The position numbers and the translations under genes were made by a program. From Bacteroidota bacterium (lineage in GTDB: Bacteria; Bacteroidota; Bacteroidia; Cytophagales; Cyclobacteriaceae): a stretch of DNA of 64,000 nucleotides. Under the pieces are notes generated by a model. The model did no database searches. It worked only from the letters and a program-made list of their open reading frames with translations, and was not told the DNA's origin. The first letter of the stretch is position 1. Every line of letters starts with the position of its first letter. Below, piece after piece: positions 6,789-16,188 of the stretch. The stretch spans positions 1 to 64,000 of the forward strand of contig JAFEAM010000026.1 in the NCBI GenBank assembly GCA_018266395.1, written 5' to 3'.

Positions 6789-7118
6789 AAGCATGGATAG
6801 TTTGTCAAGATAGAGCATTCGTATTGCTTTCGCGAGGCAGACAGACTCTGCGACGAAATTTCTGCTTCCCCGCAGAGTCTCCTTCAGGGACTCTGCGATG
6901 ATAGATCCCGCGTCTTCAAGTTTTGCTCACCCAATTTGAATCCCCTCAGAGTCCCCTCACGGGAGACTCTGCGGCGAAGTTGAAGTGGGGTCTACCAAGG
7001 GCAAGAGGACACCCTCGAGTTAGGAAGGTTGCCGGATGTGAATCCCTTTGTAAGCAGCAAAACCTGGGTCGGTTGAAATCTGAAATCTGAAATTTGAAAT
7101 AGAAATCTCGAATTCTAA
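6789..7118. repeat. 330-bp gap with REP-like palindromes
   Basis: No gene is seen. It contains a half element at 6843-6857 (AGACTCTGCGACGAA), a full palindrome at 6868-6898 and a diverged one at 6942-6978 (CCCTCAGAGTC...GACTCTGCGGCGAA), then degenerate TGAAATCTGAAATC words at about 7076-7100. The elements match those on the far side of the neighbouring hydrolase gene. Confidence 0.55.
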
Positions 7119-7784
7119 TCAATTCCCCTCATAAGGGTCCTTGATCTTTCTGGCCTCATAGTGAATTTGGCTGAATCGCACCGTGCACTTCTCCCCTGTG
7201 GGGGACTGCGCAAGGAAGCCGGCTTTCAAACCTTTCGGGAAATCAAACTGCAGGTGTCGTACCAGCAACCAATTCTTTCCATCACCAGAGTAATACAAAG
7301 TGATGACGTTGTCCGCCTTTGCCATCTTGAAATAGACCTTATTAGAAGAGAGCTCAACAGAATTGCAGTCGTCAGAAACATCCCTCGTGACCACAGATAC
7401 TACCCGCCGTGCCCCGGTATAATCTTTCTCATAGCAGAACTTGATCCAATGCATACTGTCAGTCTTCAGCACAAGTGCTCCTCCATCCCATTTGTTTTCA
7501 AAAGGATGTTCTATTGCCGCAATCAGGATGAAGTTCTCATCCGCTTCAAAAAGTAGTTTGGGTGCATTATCAGTGTTGTACGTTACGTTGGGGTCGCGGA
7601 ACATATCTGTTTTTGCCCCGGCCGTAATAACCAAACCGTCAGTAGACGCACTGAATGAGACAGGTTTATTCTCCCAGTGAAGCGCCCGTGGTATTGATTG
7701 CAATTGCACCTGTCCCTGAACAGCACCTGCTATGCCTGCAACCAGTAAACCTGATAGTATGATGATCCTTCCGAAATCTGTCAT
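7119..7784 (-). CDS. Exported DUF1349 concanavalin-like protein
   Basis: A 221-residue protein from 7784 (MTDFGRIIILSGLL), with a signal peptide ending near VQGQ. The mature part is a beta-jelly roll of the DUF1349 type: AGAKTDMFRDPN, KWDGGALVL, WIKFCYEKD and LKAGFLAQSPTG are recognisable signature stretches. These domains resemble laminarinase/concanavalin folds and are often described as binding or acting on sugars, without a firm reaction. A longer start at 7811 runs into a TTCAACCTTCAACC intergenic repeat and is not preferred. It lies downstream of the amidohydrolase gene in the same direction. Confidence 0.75.
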   Translation of the reverse strand: MTDFGRIIILSGLLVAGIAGAVQGQVQLQSIPRALHWENKPVSFSASTDGLVITAGAKTDMFRDPNVTYNTDNAPKLLFEADENFILIAAIEHPFENKWDGGALVLKTDSMHWIKFCYEKDYTGARRVVSVVTRDVSDDCNSVELSSNKVYFKMAKADNVITLYYSGDGKNWLLVRHLQFDFPKGLKAGFLAQSPTGEKCTVRFSQIHYEARKIKDPYEGN

Positions 7785-7836
7785 AAAAGAATTTGAACCT
7801 TCAACCTTCAACCTTGAACTTTCAACCTTTCACCTC

Positions 7837-9108
7837 TCACCTTTCCTTAACCACCTTCCCTCCCTTCATTACAAACTTCACGCGCTTGAGCTCGGTGATG
7901 TCCTTGATCGGATCACCCTGCACAGCAATGAGATCGGCATATTTACCGGCTTCAATGGTACCCAGGTCTTTGGACTTGCCCAGGGCCTCGGCATTGACTT
8001 TTGTCCCGGCCATGATGGCTTGCATGGGGGTCATTCCCAGCCTTACAAGCTCTGAGAACTCGGTAGCGCCATAAAGCGGATCACCACCCAGCATGTCGGT
8101 GCCCACTCCCACTTTCACACCCGCCTTGATGGCCTTGCTGAGCATCGCTTCAACCTGGCCGCGGTACTTCTTGGTGATGGCAACTGCCTTGGTCAGCGCC
8201 TGGCTGTTTTCATGATAGTCCAGAAACCACTTGCCCACGCTCAACGTAGGTATCAGGTATGCATCGTTTTTGAGAAACAGCTGAATGCCTTCATCATCAA
8301 TAAAGGAGCCGTGCTCAATGGTGCGGGCTCCCGCCCTGATCGACATCTTGATCCCTTCAGCAGAATGCGCATGAGCCATCACCGGCACATCTCTCTTCCT
8401 GGCTTCTTCTACCGCCACTTCCAGTTCTTCTTTGCTGAAGTGCACATTGTTGGGATTGTCGCCTGCCGTCATGAAAGCGCCAGTCACGAGAAGCTTGATC
8501 CAGTCGCTGCCGTATTTGATTTCATTGCGTACGGCCTTGCGCATCTCTTCAGGTCCATCGACGATGAGACCATCCACTTTCACTCCATCCTGCTCGTAGG
8601 ACAGAAAATTGATATCCCCACCACCGCCGGTAACCGAGATCCAGTGTCCCGCGCCGAAGATGCGGGGACCATCGAACATTCCTTTATTGATGGCATCGCG
8701 GATGGCGAAGTGCGCATAGCCCACGTCGAGGTCTCCGGGCACACGGATGCTCGTCCATCCATTCATTAGCAGCGCCTGAACATACTTCAATCCCTGAAGC
8801 GCCTTGTCGGCAGAGGTTTTCTTCAAATGATAGATCTGGTAATCATCGCCGCCGTCGTTCAATGGGTGAAGGTGCATGTCAATCATTCCGGGCAGGATGG
8901 TGAAGCTACCCAGGTCAATCACTTTCGCTCCATTTGGAATGGTCTCCTTCCCGCCCACGGATACGATCCGTTCTCCTTCCACTACAATGACAGCATTCGG
9001 CACAACTTTGCCCGTACCATCGATCAGGTTCTTACAAACGATGGCGGTCTTCTGCGCCGTGACTAAATAAGAAGTGAGGAAGAAGCAAACAAGTACTACG
9101 TATTTCAT
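7837..9108 (-). CDS. Exported amidohydrolase (imidazolonepropionase/prolidase-like)
   Basis: A 423-residue metal-dependent amidohydrolase with a signal peptide (cleavage near VTAQ, residue 19). The TIM-barrel metal motifs are visible: DMHLHP (HxH at ~79-81) after LPGMI, a lysine-bearing strand (SDWIKLLVTGA), HAHS, EHGSF and GVGTDML, which supply the two histidines and the catalytic aspartate. The C-terminal GKYADLIAVQGDP is the usual return to the small beta-domain. Relatives hydrolyse dipeptides, hydantoin-like rings or organophosphates; exported forms in Bacteroidota often act on dipeptides. It is followed by the DUF1349 gene and preceded by a serine hydrolase, all on the same strand, perhaps one transcript. 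Confidence 0.85.
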   Translation of the reverse strand: MKYVVLVCFFLTSYLVTAQKTAIVCKNLIDGTGKVVPNAVIVVEGERIVSVGGKETIPNGAKVIDLGSFTILPGMIDMHLHPLNDGGDDYQIYHLKKTSADKALQGLKYVQALLMNGWTSIRVPGDLDVGYAHFAIRDAINKGMFDGPRIFGAGHWISVTGGGGDINFLSYEQDGVKVDGLIVDGPEEMRKAVRNEIKYGSDWIKLLVTGAFMTAGDNPNNVHFSKEELEVAVEEARKRDVPVMAHAHSAEGIKMSIRAGARTIEHGSFIDDEGIQLFLKNDAYLIPTLSVGKWFLDYHENSQALTKAVAITKKYRGQVEAMLSKAIKAGVKVGVGTDMLGGDPLYGATEFSELVRLGMTPMQAIMAGTKVNAEALGKSKDLGTIEAGKYADLIAVQGDPIKDITELKRVKFVMKGGKVVKER

Positions 9109-9138
9109 TGGTAATCAGTTAGAAATTGCCAGGAAGTA

Positions 9139-10911
9139 TTATTTGCGTTTGAATTCAAAGGTCTTTCCCTCATATGTAATCTTCATCCCCACCGCCTTAC
9201 CGTTTTCCATGACGAATTCCACCACCTGATCAGGAAATTCCTTGATGGTGAAGCGGGTTCCTCTTTGCGGAACCAGGTGCTGCGGCGGGGCCGTACTGAG
9301 TACAAGTATGTTTCCTTCCAGTTGTACTTCGGTTGTCGTGCCACTCAGCGTATAGGAGCCCGTGAGTGTCTTCAGGAAGTTTGGATCGGAAAGTCTTTCT
9401 TCCGCCATGCGGGTAAAGACCACCTCCTTCTCATCCAGGCTTATGCGCGCTTCCTGAATGTTTCCCTGCGCATCCATGGTGAAGATGAAGGAGAACTTTC
9501 CATTGATTTCGTCATCAATTGATACAAACCGGTCGTAATGATAGTGCGACAGCGGCATGGTGATGTTATTGTAGTTGAAAGAGAGATTGCCGCTCTCTTC
9601 CATAATCTTCAGCTTGCCATAGCCGGCATTCTCATAGGTACCGGCATAGTCAGAAATCTTATGTGATGGTTTGGTATCCGGCACACGGTCGGTGTCAGAC
9701 TTCTTTCTTGCCTGTCTTTCGGTCTTCTTGCCATCCAGGTAGTTCTTGAGGTTCCTGTCACTCCAGGGCGTTTCCGGCAATCCCAGGAGTTTGTCGTATA
9801 TGATATTGGCTACTATACCGGGCAGACCGCTGTAGTGAGCACCGTTAGAATAAACAATCACACCGATGCTGTCTGCCGGCATGATGGATATCTGTGAATA
9901 GATCCCGCCGATCGCGCCGCCATGCTGAACTCGGTAATGTCCCTTGTAAGCCAGTGAGGCACGGCCCATCCCGTAGATCGCATTCAGTGATTCAAAATAC
10001 TTGTCGGGAATGCCGGTATTGACAGTGGCGGGCCGCATGGTCTCTTTGATGATGTTCGCAGGGATAACCTGTTTGCCATTGTACTTGCCATTATATAGCT
10101 GCGCGATGACCCAGTGTGAAAGGTCATTGATGGAAGAGATGATCGCTCCGGCAGGCCCGAGTCCTTGTTGTTTGGTGTAGAAAGGATACGGGGCAAGGAT
10201 GGTGGTGTCTCTCTTTTCATAATAAGGTGTCATGAAGTCCGCCTGCTTCTGCATCTCCTCGGTTTCAAACATGGAGTGTGTCATCCCCAGCGGATCGAAG
10301 ATCCGTTCCTTCACGTTCTGCTCCCAGGTCTTGCCGGAAAGCTTTTCAACCACTGAACCAGAGGCTGCGTACATGAGGTTATTGTAGAGAAATCCCGATC
10401 GCAACGGAATACTGGGCTCAAGGTATTTGACCCTGTTAAACAGTTCCTGTCTTGTGAAATCTGACTTGTACCAGATGAAATCATGTCGGGAAATGCCGGT
10501 CCGATGCGAAAGCATGTCACGGATAGTAACATGGGCATTAAGCTCGTCGTTGTAGAACTCTATTTCAGGAACATATTTCTTCACCGGCTCATCCCACTGA
10601 ATCTTCCCTTCCTCAACCATGAATCCAACCGCAGTGGCCGTAAAGAGTTTGGTATTCGATGCAATCTGAAATAGCGTGTTGGCGGTAACCGGCTGCTTCT
10701 GTTCAAGGTTTCTGTAACCATATCCATGGGCAAAGACCAGTTTATCTTTAACTACAATCCCCACTCCCACACCGGGTACGTTCCAGTCTTTGAGAATCTT
10801 CTCCATGGTCTTGTCGAAGCCCTTGAGCTTCTGCTCCACATTTAAAGGCTGGGCCTGGACGAAGGAGTGAACAGAAAGCCCGGTAAGCAGGATAACAATA
10901 ATCAGTCTCAT
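9139..10911 (-). CDS. Exported beta-lactamase-fold serine hydrolase with C-terminal DUF3471-like part
   Basis: A 590-residue protein with a signal peptide ending near VQAQ (residue 21). The catalytic domain (30-~375) has SNTK (S85-K88), YNN (Y176) and HGG (H~333), the class C beta-lactamase motifs. Residues ~420-590 form two beta-barrel-like repeats, YAGTYENAGYGKL and LTGSYTLSGTTTEVQL, as in the lipocalin-like DUF3471 tail found on many periplasmic members. It may hydrolyse D-amino-acid peptides. It shares orientation with the amidohydrolase 30 bp downstream, suggesting an operon with roles in peptide breakdown. Confidence 0.85.
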   Translation of the reverse strand: MRLIIVILLTGLSVHSFVQAQPLNVEQKLKGFDKTMEKILKDWNVPGVGVGIVVKDKLVFAHGYGYRNLEQKQPVTANTLFQIASNTKLFTATAVGFMVEEGKIQWDEPVKKYVPEIEFYNDELNAHVTIRDMLSHRTGISRHDFIWYKSDFTRQELFNRVKYLEPSIPLRSGFLYNNLMYAASGSVVEKLSGKTWEQNVKERIFDPLGMTHSMFETEEMQKQADFMTPYYEKRDTTILAPYPFYTKQQGLGPAGAIISSINDLSHWVIAQLYNGKYNGKQVIPANIIKETMRPATVNTGIPDKYFESLNAIYGMGRASLAYKGHYRVQHGGAIGGIYSQISIMPADSIGVIVYSNGAHYSGLPGIVANIIYDKLLGLPETPWSDRNLKNYLDGKKTERQARKKSDTDRVPDTKPSHKISDYAGTYENAGYGKLKIMEESGNLSFNYNNITMPLSHYHYDRFVSIDDEINGKFSFIFTMDAQGNIQEARISLDEKEVVFTRMAEERLSDPNFLKTLTGSYTLSGTTTEVQLEGNILVLSTAPPQHLVPQRGTRFTIKEFPDQVVEFVMENGKAVGMKITYEGKTFEFKRK

Positions 10912-10954
10912 AGGATTCAGGTTAAGAGTTTGAAGTTAAACAAATGTTTGAACC

Positions 10955-11037
10955 CCCCGACGATAAATGTCGGGGTGAAGCTTGATCACCCGACGATAAC
11001 TGTCGGGTTGAACCTTGCCCCACGATAAGTATCGGGG
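10955..11037. repeat. Three successive CCCGACGATAA-TGTCGGG hairpins
   Basis: Palindromes at 10955-10975 (CCCCGAC/GTCGGGG), 10988-11008 (ACCCGAC/GTCGGGT) and 11018-11037 (CCCC-CGATA/TATCG-GGG) share a GATAANT loop and are separated by short TGAA-type spacers. A fourth, diverged copy lies near 52926-52946. They fill the gap between two divergent genes. No T-run follows them, so they are dispersed repeats rather than terminators. Confidence 0.65.
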
Positions 11038-11109
11038 TGAAATCTGACATCTGAAATCTGAAATCAAAGACATTTGAACATTCCCCCTCCCTTGCTACTT
11101 TGAGCCCCG

Positions 11110-12606
11110 ATGGATCAAAGCACTACCCGCACTCAGACTACAGGTCTCTCGCGTCAGATGGGTTTACTCGGACTAGCCTCAACCGGCATATGCAGCATGC
11201 TGGGTGCTTCGATCTATGTGGTGCCTTTCATGATTCAACGCAATGTTCCCGGGATAGGCCCTTATGTACTCCCCGCATTCACGTTTGCAGCCATCCCGGC
11301 CGTACTGGCAGCACTCGCCTATAGCATCCTCGCATCGGCGATGCCCAGGGCAGGCGGAAGTTATATCTATGCCAGCCGCGGAATTCATCCTTACATGGGA
11401 TTTATCGCCAGCTTCTCCCAGTGGTTCGGCCTATCTATCATCATCGGCGTGGTATCGTATGTGATTCCTCCGTTCGCACGCGACATTGCATCAGCATTGA
11501 ATTGGCCGGATCTGGCAACCGCCCTTGATAAGGGCACTATTCGCGTAGTGGTGTCGCTCTCTATTCTTTGGTTCTTTGTGTGGATTAACATCCGGGGCGT
11601 AACCGTTTACGAAAAGACGGTGGTGCCCCTCATGATACTCATGTTCATTCTCGGCGCCATTGTTATCATAGCTGGATATTCCCACACTTTCGACGACTTC
11701 GCCAAAGCACTGCAAAGCTCGCAGGGACGGACGGTGATACCGCAAGAGGGACAGTTTGATACGGGCATATTTCTATCAGCCGCAGCTATCCTGTTCAGTA
11801 GCTTCATCGGATTTGATTCCATCGCGCAGGCTGGTGGTGAAGCAAAAAATCCAGGTAGGAACCTGCCGCTGGCCATCGGTATTGCAGTAGTCTCAGTCGG
11901 ATCCTTCTATATGCTCTTCACCGGGGCAGTCTATCATACAATACCTTGGAACTACGTAGCCCAGGAAGCAGCAAGCCGGGATATCACGGCCCCCGGCATG
12001 ATGAGCATGCTGCTTTCGCCCGGGTGGACCATCGCCATCATTGCGGGCGCCGGCGTGGCGCTTACCAACGACCTGCCCGCCATGCTGTTATCTTGTTCTC
12101 GTCTGATGTTTGCCTGGGCCGAGGACGGCATCTTCCCGAAAACCATCACACAGGTAAACGAAAAATACAAGACCCCGCACGTGGCGATACTCCTTAGCGG
12201 GGTCATGGCCAGCATTGGCATTCTGGGTAGTCACTTCGCGGGGGACTTCTTTTTGGGCGTTGACATTATGGTCACTTCCATGCTAGTGAACTTCCTCTTA
12301 ATGTGTGCTTCTGTACTTTGGCTGCCAAAGCGCAACCCCGCCCTGGCATCGGAGATCAGGTTCATGAAGGACAGGCATCTTCAAAGGATCGTTGCCGGAA
12401 CCGGGGTTATCATACTCAGCGGTTTTCTTGTGATCCACATCGCCAAAGATCTGGGTGCTGCATCCAAGGCATGGTATTTTCACTCCACTACCATGTGGCT
12501 GATTGTGATGGCACTGGCCTCGGCCATCTACTGGCGTGAAACAAGAAGACTGAAGAAATCCGGAGTGGATATGAAGGCCCTGTTTTCCACCCTTCCACCT
12601 GAATAG
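11110..12606 (+). CDS. APC-superfamily amino acid permease
   Basis: A 498-residue integral membrane protein with about twelve hydrophobic segments and the APC opening pattern: GLLGLASTGICSMLGASIYV resembles the glycine-rich unwound first helix that binds the substrate. FSQWFGLSI, FIGFDSIAQAGGEAKNPGR and LLSCSRLMFAWAEDG are typical internal landmarks. Members import or exchange amino acids or amines; the substrate cannot be read from sequence. A TACTTTGAG box ending about ten bases before the ATG resembles a Bacteroidota -7 element and supports this start. The next gene begins 20 bp downstream, so the permease may feed the reductase/deaminase fusion. Confidence 0.85.
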   Translation: MDQSTTRTQTTGLSRQMGLLGLASTGICSMLGASIYVVPFMIQRNVPGIGPYVLPAFTFAAIPAVLAALAYSILASAMPRAGGSYIYASRGIHPYMGFIASFSQWFGLSIIIGVVSYVIPPFARDIASALNWPDLATALDKGTIRVVVSLSILWFFVWINIRGVTVYEKTVVPLMILMFILGAIVIIAGYSHTFDDFAKALQSSQGRTVIPQEGQFDTGIFLSAAAILFSSFIGFDSIAQAGGEAKNPGRNLPLAIGIAVVSVGSFYMLFTGAVYHTIPWNYVAQEAASRDITAPGMMSMLLSPGWTIAIIAGAGVALTNDLPAMLLSCSRLMFAWAEDGIFPKTITQVNEKYKTPHVAILLSGVMASIGILGSHFAGDFFLGVDIMVTSMLVNFLLMCASVLWLPKRNPALASEIRFMKDRHLQRIVAGTGVIILSGFLVIHIAKDLGAASKAWYFHSTTMWLIVMALASAIYWRETRRLKKSGVDMKALFSTLPPE

Positions 12607-12625
12607 CAATTGACTTGAGCAAATA

Positions 12626-14074
12626 ATGAAACCAGAACACATCAAACTTTCAGAACACCTTACTATTTCAAGAGTACTGACGGGGCTTTGGCAAATCGCC
12701 GACATGGAGCGCGACGGGAATAAACTTGACCTGGATGCGGCTGCAAAGAGTATGGCCGCTTATGGCGACCAGGGATTCACCACCTTTGATATGGCCGACC
12801 ATTATGGATCTGCAGAACTGATCGCAGGAATATACAGGAAGAAATATGCCGGCAAGCACGCTGTGCAACTGCTGACAAAGTGGGTGCCTACCCCTGGCCC
12901 TGTGACAAAAGAAGATGTGCGCAAGGCCGTGCAAAAGGCGCTTGACCGTTTGCAGGTGGAACGGATCGATCTGATGCAATTCCATGCATGGAACTATGCC
13001 GACCCACGCTGGCTGGATTGCCTCTTCTGGTTGCATGAGCTTTCCAAAGAAGGCCTCATCCAATGCCTGGGGCTTACCAATTTCGACACGGCGCACCTCA
13101 GAATTGTGAAGGCTTCCGGAATTCCGGTTGTATCCAACCAGATATGTTACTCACTTCTGGATCAGCGTGCCGCAGCAGAAATGGCAGGCTATTGCCAGAA
13201 GAACCATGTCAAGATACTTGCCTTTGGAACATTGGCTGGCGGGTTTCTGAGCGAGCGTTGGCTTGGAAAGCCAGAACCAGGACCAGATGCCCTGAAGACG
13301 TGGTCGCTGATGAAGTATAAACGCTTCATTGACAACGCAGGAGGATGGGAGAAATTCCAGGGTTTACTCAAGACATTGAAGAGTGTCGCGGACCGGAATG
13401 AAGTCTCGATCTCCAACGTAGCGAGTCGCTTCATTCTTGACTCTCCTGGTGTAGGAGGTGTCATCATTGGCGCCCGTCTTGGGCAAAGCGCTCACATCGA
13501 AGAGAATATTCAGTTGAGAAAGTTTAAGATTGATCCAAAAAGCAGAAAGGAAATCGAGTCAGCTTTGACACAACTTACACCAATCCCAGGCGATTGTGGC
13601 GATGAGTACCGCAAGCCTCCTTTCCTGACAGCCAGTGGCGATCTGAGCCATCACGTGGAAACTTTCCCCTCGCCTTATACGGTGAAGTCTTTGGGAAATG
13701 GTACGGACAGGGTTCTCAGCGGAACGGTGTGGGAAGACCTTGCAGGATTCAGCAGGGCTGTTCGACGCAACGGACGCATTCTGATTTCAGGAACAACAGC
13801 TACGCACGGAGATGCTGCCATTGGTGGCAACGATCCTGTTGCGCAGACGCATTTCATCATAGACAAGATTGAAGGCGCGCTTCAGTCGCTGGGGGCATCT
13901 ATTGAAAATGTCGTTAGAACCCGGATCTACGTCAGGAGCCTTACCGATTGGGAAGGCGTGGCACGCGCACACGGGCAGCGTTTCAAACATGTACAGCCTG
14001 CCAATACGATGGTGCGCGCACACCTGATCGGCGAAGAATACCTGGTGGAGATAGAAGCAGAGGCGATGGTCTAG
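12626..14074 (+). CDS. Aldo-keto reductase fused to a RidA/YjgF domain
   Basis: A 482-residue two-domain protein. Residues 1-~330 are an aldo-keto reductase with the catalytic tetrad Asp55, Tyr60 (MADHYGSAE), Lys85 (LLTKW) and His120 (MQFHAWNY), and a GVIIGAR cofactor strand. After a linker, residues ~355-482 form a RidA-like trimer domain (RNGRILISGTT, ENVVRTRIYV with the conserved Arg, VEIEAEAMV with the conserved Glu). RidA domains hydrolyse reactive imines and enamines to ketones, which an NAD(P)H reductase could then act on, so the fusion suggests coupled imine hydrolysis and carbonyl reduction. Both sets of key residues are intact. It lies 20 bp downstream of an amino acid permease. Confidence 0.85.
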   Translation: MKPEHIKLSEHLTISRVLTGLWQIADMERDGNKLDLDAAAKSMAAYGDQGFTTFDMADHYGSAELIAGIYRKKYAGKHAVQLLTKWVPTPGPVTKEDVRKAVQKALDRLQVERIDLMQFHAWNYADPRWLDCLFWLHELSKEGLIQCLGLTNFDTAHLRIVKASGIPVVSNQICYSLLDQRAAAEMAGYCQKNHVKILAFGTLAGGFLSERWLGKPEPGPDALKTWSLMKYKRFIDNAGGWEKFQGLLKTLKSVADRNEVSISNVASRFILDSPGVGGVIIGARLGQSAHIEENIQLRKFKIDPKSRKEIESALTQLTPIPGDCGDEYRKPPFLTASGDLSHHVETFPSPYTVKSLGNGTDRVLSGTVWEDLAGFSRAVRRNGRILISGTTATHGDAAIGGNDPVAQTHFIIDKIEGALQSLGASIENVVRTRIYVRSLTDWEGVARAHGQRFKHVQPANTMVRAHLIGEEYLVEIEAEAMV

Positions 14075-14076
14075 CC

Positions 14077-14460
14077 CTACTTCCCAGAATGGATGGCCAC
14101 GGCATTTCCTTCCGTGTCGATGAAGAATGCCATGTAACCGATGTCATCTGAGACTTTGGTCTTTGGCATCGTAACCCTTCCACCAGCCTTCTCAATTCTG
14201 CCAAGGGCATTGGACAGGTCTGGGTTTCCATTGAGGTAAATAATGGCGCCTTCTGCACTTGGTTTGTGCATGTTGCTTTTCACCAGTGCACCGGAAGCCT
14301 TCCCGTTGCCGGGCTCCTGCGGAAATACGGCCATCTCCATCCCCATCATGTTCGTCCGCTCCATCTTGATGTCAAAGATGGTCTCATAAAACTTTGTGGC
14401 TCGATTGATATCAGACACTGCAATTTCAAACCAGTTAAGACTGTTCTCTTTTGAAGTCAT
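14077..14460 (-). CDS. VOC-family (glyoxalase-like) protein
   Basis: A 127-residue single-chain vicinal-oxygen-chelate protein: WFEIAVSDINRATKFYETIF opens the first beta-alpha-beta module and GYMAFFIDTEGNAVAIHS closes the second. Members include dioxygenases, glyoxalases and binding proteins; this subgroup (with MMGMEMAVFP) is usually annotated only as VOC. It is convergent with the reductase fusion gene, with two bases between the stop codons. Confidence 0.8.
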   Translation of the reverse strand: MTSKENSLNWFEIAVSDINRATKFYETIFDIKMERTNMMGMEMAVFPQEPGNGKASGALVKSNMHKPSAEGAIIYLNGNPDLSNALGRIEKAGGRVTMPKTKVSDDIGYMAFFIDTEGNAVAIHSGK

Positions 14461-14499
14461 ATCATTTGTTGGTTTAGTTTGTGATGCACTTCATTGCCC

Positions 14500-14994
14500 T
14501 TAGATCGGGCTCTTCGAACACAATTCTCCTCCGCTACAACTCAGAGGCACAAATATCTCGGCGCGGATAAGCCATTGTCCACCCACCTTGTGCCACTTGG
14601 CATAATAGGAGCCGGTAAGTTTAATAGGCGACCCGTTTTCCGTCCAGGTTCCCTCCCAGTGACCGTTCTCGGCGGCCATATTCCATGGTTCAAAGACTTC
14701 GATCTTGTCGGTGTTACGGATGTAGACCACGTCAGGTTTCGCGTCAAATTCCTCTGTGAAGAACCGGATGTTCAAAGCCTTGCCTGTACGATGGGAATTG
14801 CGGGAACTGACAATGTTGTAATCGTCTGTCCAATACTCCGCCAGGGTCACCGTGTCATGAGCTGCAATCGCCTTGTTGTGTTCAGTTCTTGCTGCCCTGA
14901 TGCTGCGCTCATTTTCGTTCATCGAACCTGGGGCTTCCTGCCGGCAATTTAGAAGCACGAGCAGTGGCAATAGAAGTGGAATTTGCTTTAGCAT
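14500..14994 (-). CDS. DUF4440/NTF2-like lipoprotein
   Basis: A 164-residue protein with a lipoprotein signal (LLVLLNC, Cys ~17). The mature part is a cone-shaped alpha+beta fold of the SnoaL/NTF2 type, with the DUF4440-like opening (EHNKAIAAHDTVTLAEYWTDDY) and a final GGQWLIRAEIFVPL strand. Such exported proteins are of unknown activity. The C-terminal SCSGGELC has two extra cysteines. Divergent from the oxidase gene at 15043. Confidence 0.75.
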   Translation of the reverse strand: MLKQIPLLLPLLVLLNCRQEAPGSMNENERSIRAARTEHNKAIAAHDTVTLAEYWTDDYNIVSSRNSHRTGKALNIRFFTEEFDAKPDVVYIRNTDKIEVFEPWNMAAENGHWEGTWTENGSPIKLTGSYYAKWHKVGGQWLIRAEIFVPLSCSGGELCSKSPI

Positions 14995-15042
14995 GGTTAC
15001 TGAATTGTTACTTTCGCATGATAAGTTACTGATTCCTTCAAG

Positions 15043-16188
15043 ATGAACTTTGATTGCATTGTAGTGGGACTTGGTTCAATGGGCAGCGCAGCCTGTTATT
15101 ACCTGGCCAAAAGAGGATTCCGGGTGTTGGGTCTGGAACAATTCGAGGTCAGCCACACGGAAGGAAGCCACTCGGGTCAAAGCAGGATTATCCGTAAGGC
15201 CTACTATGAGCACCCGGATTATGTTCCTCTCCTGGAACGAGCATATGAAAACTGGAGTGAGATTGAAAAGGAAGCTGATGCGAAGATCTACCACCGCACC
15301 GGGCTTCTTTACCTTGGCCAGGCGGGCTCTGATGTGATGTCCGGCGTAAGAAGGTCCGCACAAGAGCATAAGGTCACGGTGGAAGAGTGGTCAAAGGCAG
15401 ATCTCAAAAAGCGGTATCCCGCCTTCGCTCCGGCTGCCGATTTTCAGATTCTCTTCGAACCCGATGCCGGGTTTGTCACTCCCGAGCGGGCGATCCTTTC
15501 CTATGTCCAGGCTGCTATGAACCATGGAGCGAGTGTTCATACCAACGAACGTGTCCTGTCGTGGGAACAGGGCGGACAAGATATCAGGGTTGTTACTTCA
15601 AGAAGCCAATACACCTCCAAAAGGTTGATATTCACTTCAGGTGCCTGGACATCCAAACTCATTCAGCTACCTGTAAATCTGAAGGTTACCCGTCAAACCG
15701 TTGCATGGATGAATCCCCTGAATCAGTCGGATTTCACATTGGGGAACTTCCCCTGCTGGTTCACAGAACTCCCCGGCCAGGGCAGCTTTTATGGCTTCCC
15801 CATATTGCCGGTGGGCAGATTCGGCGGCCCTGTAGGATTAAAGCTGGCCCATCATAAGGCCCAACTGGAAGTGGATGCCGACAAGGTAGACCGCAGCCTG
15901 GACCAGAACCACGTCGATGAACTGCGGACCTTTCTCCGGAACTATATCCCCGGCGGAGATGGCGATCCTCTGGCAGTCAGGACTTGTCTTTATACGTACA
16001 GCCCTGACGAGCATTTTATAGTGGATCACCTCCCTGGTACATCGGGCCAGGTGACAATGGCCTGTGGCTTCAGCGGGCATGGCTTCAAATTCGCCTCTGT
16101 CATCGGAGAGCTCCTCGCTGACCTCGCCATGGAAGGGAGAACAAAACTTCCCTATCACTTCCTCAAACTGGACCGGTTCAAGCCCTGA
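15043..16188 (+). CDS. FAD-dependent N-methyl amino acid oxidase (SolA/MSOX-like)
   Basis: A 381-residue flavoenzyme of the monomeric sarcosine oxidase / N-methyl-L-tryptophan oxidase family. The N-terminal Rossmann motif is GLGSMGSAACYYLAKRG, followed by EGSHSGQSRIIRKAYYEH, the segment that lines the flavin and substrate. The cysteine that carries covalent FAD in MSOX is matched by TCLYTYSPDEHFIVD, and GFSGHGFKFAS is the closing FAD motif. It demethylates an N-methyl amino acid with O2, releasing H2O2 and formaldehyde. There is no signal peptide, so it is cytosolic. It ends directly against the convergent peptidase gene. Confidence 0.87.
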   Translation: MNFDCIVVGLGSMGSAACYYLAKRGFRVLGLEQFEVSHTEGSHSGQSRIIRKAYYEHPDYVPLLERAYENWSEIEKEADAKIYHRTGLLYLGQAGSDVMSGVRRSAQEHKVTVEEWSKADLKKRYPAFAPAADFQILFEPDAGFVTPERAILSYVQAAMNHGASVHTNERVLSWEQGGQDIRVVTSRSQYTSKRLIFTSGAWTSKLIQLPVNLKVTRQTVAWMNPLNQSDFTLGNFPCWFTELPGQGSFYGFPILPVGRFGGPVGLKLAHHKAQLEVDADKVDRSLDQNHVDELRTFLRNYIPGGDGDPLAVRTCLYTYSPDEHFIVDHLPGTSGQVTMACGFSGHGFKFASVIGELLADLAMEGRTKLPYHFLKLDRFKP

